From: Pyrocephalus nanus
Taxonomy: Eukaryota; Chordata; Aves; Passeriformes; Tyrannidae
Assembly (NCBI GenBank): GCA_038380795.1
Contig: CM076259.1
Coordinates: 73,342,200 to 73,406,199, forward strand
DNA length: 64,000 nt
Direction of reading: 5' to 3'
The notes under the pieces: generated by a model
The model's input: the letters and a program-made list of their open reading frames with translations, nothing else
What the model was told of the DNA's origin: nothing
Database searches by the model: none
Shown: piece after piece, positions 60,800 to 64,000 of the stretch
Position numbering within the stretch: position 1 is the stretch's first letter
Layout: the number at the start of each line of letters is the position of its first letter
Program-made: the position numbers and the translations under genes

Positions 60800-63079
60800 A
60801 AAGCCCTGCATAAAAATCTATTTGCTATTTACTGGTTTCAATAATTTCCCTAAAACATGGGTTTTTTCCATTCTTGAAGCAGATAAAAACATTGTCACAG
60901 GCAAAGAAACCTTATCCCTGGCCATAAAACTACTTTAAAGTGAATACAAATTTTTGCAAACATTTGGAGTTATTTTCATTCTATAGCCACTTAGGGAAAC
61001 AAGTCTTTCTGCATTCAGCTTTAGAAAAATTGAAGTCTTAGCCTTTGAATATTTCAAGTGACATTTCTCCTTTCCAATAAACAGTTAGACATTATTTGTT
61101 AATAATAAATGAACTCTATTACTAAATGGCTGATTTGTTTTCTTTTTGTAATCAAAACTGAATTTGAAAAATTTAGAGTTGAAATTTTGCAGTGGTTACT
61201 GCTTTGAAATTAGCTAATAGAACAAGCAGTTTTTTATGTGAGACAGGTATCTGACCTAGACTCAGTAAATAAATATCACACAGAAAAATTTGTATGGAAC
61301 ATACCAAAAGAAAAGCACCACATGAAATGGGACCTCTCAGACAGTTGTTCTTGTTAACTGTCCGCCAGATTAGCAATTGCTCACAAATTAGCAATTATTA
61401 AAAACAGAATTTAAAGGTCACTATCCTTTACTTTAAAATCTCTGTTTTAAAACTAGTTTTTCTTACATGGACACATAAAAAGAAACAAAAACGTAGCTTA
61501 CTAAAAGGTAGTTTACATCATCCTATCTTATCAAATATGTTACCATCAGAGAGCTGTTTCTTGGAACAGTCTATGTTTATATACAGTGGGACTAACACTG
61601 GATTAGTTGCCATGGCTACCAATAATGTTGTTCTTCCAGGACAGATGGGATCATCACATTGGGATCCTAGTGTCATTAGGTTACCATGCTGGTTTTATTT
61701 TTCTTTTTTGTCTGTTCAGTTCATGATCCCAAGTGAAGTAACATTACCACTATGTATAACCCTACGACTTTTTATTGTTCCTAGCAGACATTCTGCTGGA
61801 AGAGTTTCACCCCACCTGCAGAAGCGTTGTTTCTCAGTAGGCACAGAACCATGAGAGGTTGGTAGGTTAAGTGTGGATGTATAAATGCTGTTGATGTTCA
61901 GCTGTGATGTTAAAAGACACCTCCCTCCAAAAAAAACCAAAACACCAAATTGTTTGGCAGATACAGTTTGACTCTACCAAAACTAGATAAACCAAAAGTA
62001 TAGAAATCTGCATAGAACAATAAAGAATAATTTTCAGTGTATATAGATCGTAAAATAATATTTTAGAAATCATGTCTGCCTTTTAGCAGCCTCAAAATGA
62101 AGTGAAACACAAAAAATGGAGTAAAGTCTACCTTCTACCTGACAGAGGTATGAAAACCATAAGACCTGAAATTTCTGCCAATAATTGTTACAGATACATC
62201 TTGCCCAAGTCATACTCTCATCAGTGTACTATTTAAATGTTCCTTGAAAGCCCAAACATTGAGCTTAACAATGATAATTTCCCTATGAATTGGATGTGTA
62301 AATTAATACATAACAGATGCAAAATGGTTTATGGTTCTTTTGTGTAATCTGAGGTAATTTGCAGGTTCATTTTAGATTTTTTTTTTCAGTATTTTTAAGT
62401 TAACATCTAAGTTAATAAGTGCGATTTTTAATTTCACTGAATTAATTCATTTTTGGAAGTAAAATATACTGTCTATCACTGTGCTAGTTCTTATTGCAAT
62501 ATATCTTGTTAAGGACTATGAATGATTATTATTTTATTAATTCATAATTTTCCACAGACTCAGTCCAGAAAAAAATTTTTAAAGTCAATCTGGATTCCAA
62601 ATACAAAATTTTATTCTCAACTGCTAGCAGTGTATGCTAAAGAGATCAGCAGAAGTAGGGTGACATTAGAAAGAATACATTTCCAGATCATGAATTCACA
62701 CAAAGTAAAGCAGATTTAAATATCCATTTAGTTAATAATTTAATTGAAAACATTTTTTTAATACCAAAATCCTTTTGTATAGTTATTTCCAAAATTACTT
62801 AAATTAAAATTGCAGTGACTCACACAGGTTTCTTAAAGAATCTTATATACAAATATGTCATATAACTACAGCTGAGAACATTGTAGACAATTTCATCCTG
62901 ATAGATTTTGTGTCTTTCAGCAATTGAATAGCTGGAATTCATTTCACATTCTATTAAAATCATTAGCAGCCAAACTGTATCATTAGTTTTTTAGGAAAGC
63001 TGCCCATTGTACTTGGAAATTATTAGTCACACCTCTGACAGCTGAAAAGCACCAGTATCTTAATATTTTTCTTGATGTA

Positions 63080-63150
63080 TATTATTATCATCATCATTAT
63101 TATTATTATCATCATCATTGTTATTGGTGGTGTTGTTCTTGCTGTTGTAT
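63080..63150 (+). repeat. (ATT/ATC)n then (GTT)n trinucleotide repeat
   Basis: Interleaved ATT and ATC units to about 63120, then GTT/GGT-type units to about 63150. Confidence 0.9.
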
Positions 63151-64000
63151 TTTTTATTATAGCTTTTATTATTAACTGTTTTTCATTTTGAAACATCTAT
63201 ATGTCTTACTGAAGAAAAAGTTCTTTGAATTATGATAAATTTTGACATGTATAGAATATCCAAAATTTGATATACAACTCAGTGAATAATATTTAATAAA
63301 ATATTATAGTTTTGTTTTTAGAAAGGAAAAACTATGTTTTTCTTGCTTAACAGACATGATTGTGATTTTCCAGAATAGAAATCATTAACTAAGCCCTGTC
63401 TGAAAATTAAAATAATTAATATCACAAATCTTACTTATTTTTCAATTAATAAACAGCATTTCCTTTTTTTTTTTCTACATAATGTTATACACAATTCAAC
63501 CTATGTAAGTGTAAATAAGAAAAATAATATGATTTTTAAAACATAATAAATTTTTCAGGCTATTAAATCGTAAAATTTAAAGAGGATTTTTTTCAACCTT
63601 TTTAATTGAAAATCTGTGTGATGTGTAGACATTTAAAACCATGTTACCTATAAGGTATTATAGGTGCTATGGTTTTAAATATATATAGGTATCACTTTCT
63701 GATGCTTCCTGAATATCCTCACCATTTTCATATGCATTTATCCTAATATTTCACAACAGCTAAAATCAACCTACAGGCAGCACTGCAAAAGATTCCTATT
63801 AGAAGTGCTCTACTGTTGAACTTCTTTGTGAAGAAACAAGACCCTGGAATTGTCCACAACACTTTTCATTGCAGCATTTGGGGTTTTTTTGCTCATGATT
63901 TGGATTTTCCTTTGAGTTTTACTGCTACATATTGTTAGACATATGGGTATAAAAGGGACTTGTATGGATTTAAAGACACATTTTCTTTTATCCTAGCACA

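Larger units (their letters stand above)
60576..64000. other. AT-rich unique-looking DNA to window end
   Basis: No gene or mobile element recognised. Contains (CAAA)n at 60775-60799 and a trinucleotide array at 63080-63150. A 105-codon open frame at 61537-61854 has no recognised domain and no coding context. Confidence 0.55.

Noticed and set aside
61537..61854. 105-codon plus-strand open frame
   Set aside because: No domain, and no repeat or gene neighbour to support it.

Overview
The window reads as vertebrate nuclear DNA from a bird, probably a passerine. It is visibly AT-rich and carries many decayed CR1 LINE fragments, the dominant avian non-LTR retrotransposon, identified by recurring 3'-end sequences and reverse-transcriptase remnants. 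It also holds several avian-type endogenous retrovirus LTRs. The best lineage marker is a tRNA-Ile-derived SINE with a CR1-like tail at about 37.28-37.42 kb. It matches what I remember of TguSINE1, which is described from passerines. Bird and passerine are inferences from repeat content, because no host gene could be used to confirm them.

No host protein-coding gene, exon, functional tRNA, rRNA, CRISPR array or operon is supported. Open frames are short (the longest is 145 codons), AT-biased and lack recognisable domains, except where they fall in CR1 reverse transcriptase. The window is best described as intergenic or deep intronic sequence.

Layout. 0-9 kb: AT-rich single-copy-looking DNA with CR1 fragments at 2.1-2.8, 4.9-5.1, 5.4-6.3 (two elements head to head) and 8.7 kb. 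9.9-14 kb: an LTR-rich block. An old LTR with an intact 5-bp target duplication is split by about 1 kb containing a second LTR, and a third LTR follows. 17.4-18.6 kb: a 1.1-kb CR1 with RT motifs on the minus strand. 20.5-23.1 kb: a CR1 RT fragment, then an ERV-like repeat of about 1.4 kb with a G-rich tract, then a CR1 tail. 24.2-37 kb: mostly AT-rich unique DNA, a second copy of the ERV-like repeat at 30.6-31.3 kb, and a CR1 split by an LTR at 31.7-32.7 kb. 37.3 kb: the SINE, preceded by a palindrome. 43.1-44.1 kb: an LTR stub abutting a minus-strand CR1. 46.0-46.6 kb: an LTR. 49.5-51.0 kb: an old CR1. 52.2-53.1 kb: an LTR-like repeat candidate. 58.0-58.6 kb: a solo LTR. 59.6-60.6 kb: a CR1 with an internal deletion. 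The rest is AT-rich unique sequence with simple repeats.

Nothing here forms a pathway or operon; the history visible is one of repeated insertion, truncation and nesting of retroelements. I found no undescribed functional system. The observations most worth following are the nested LTR with its flanking duplication, the paired ERV-like repeats that share a right boundary, and the SINE-palindrome junction. Repeat families were recognised from memory without a search, so family names are tentative and edges are approximate unless a target duplication is cited.
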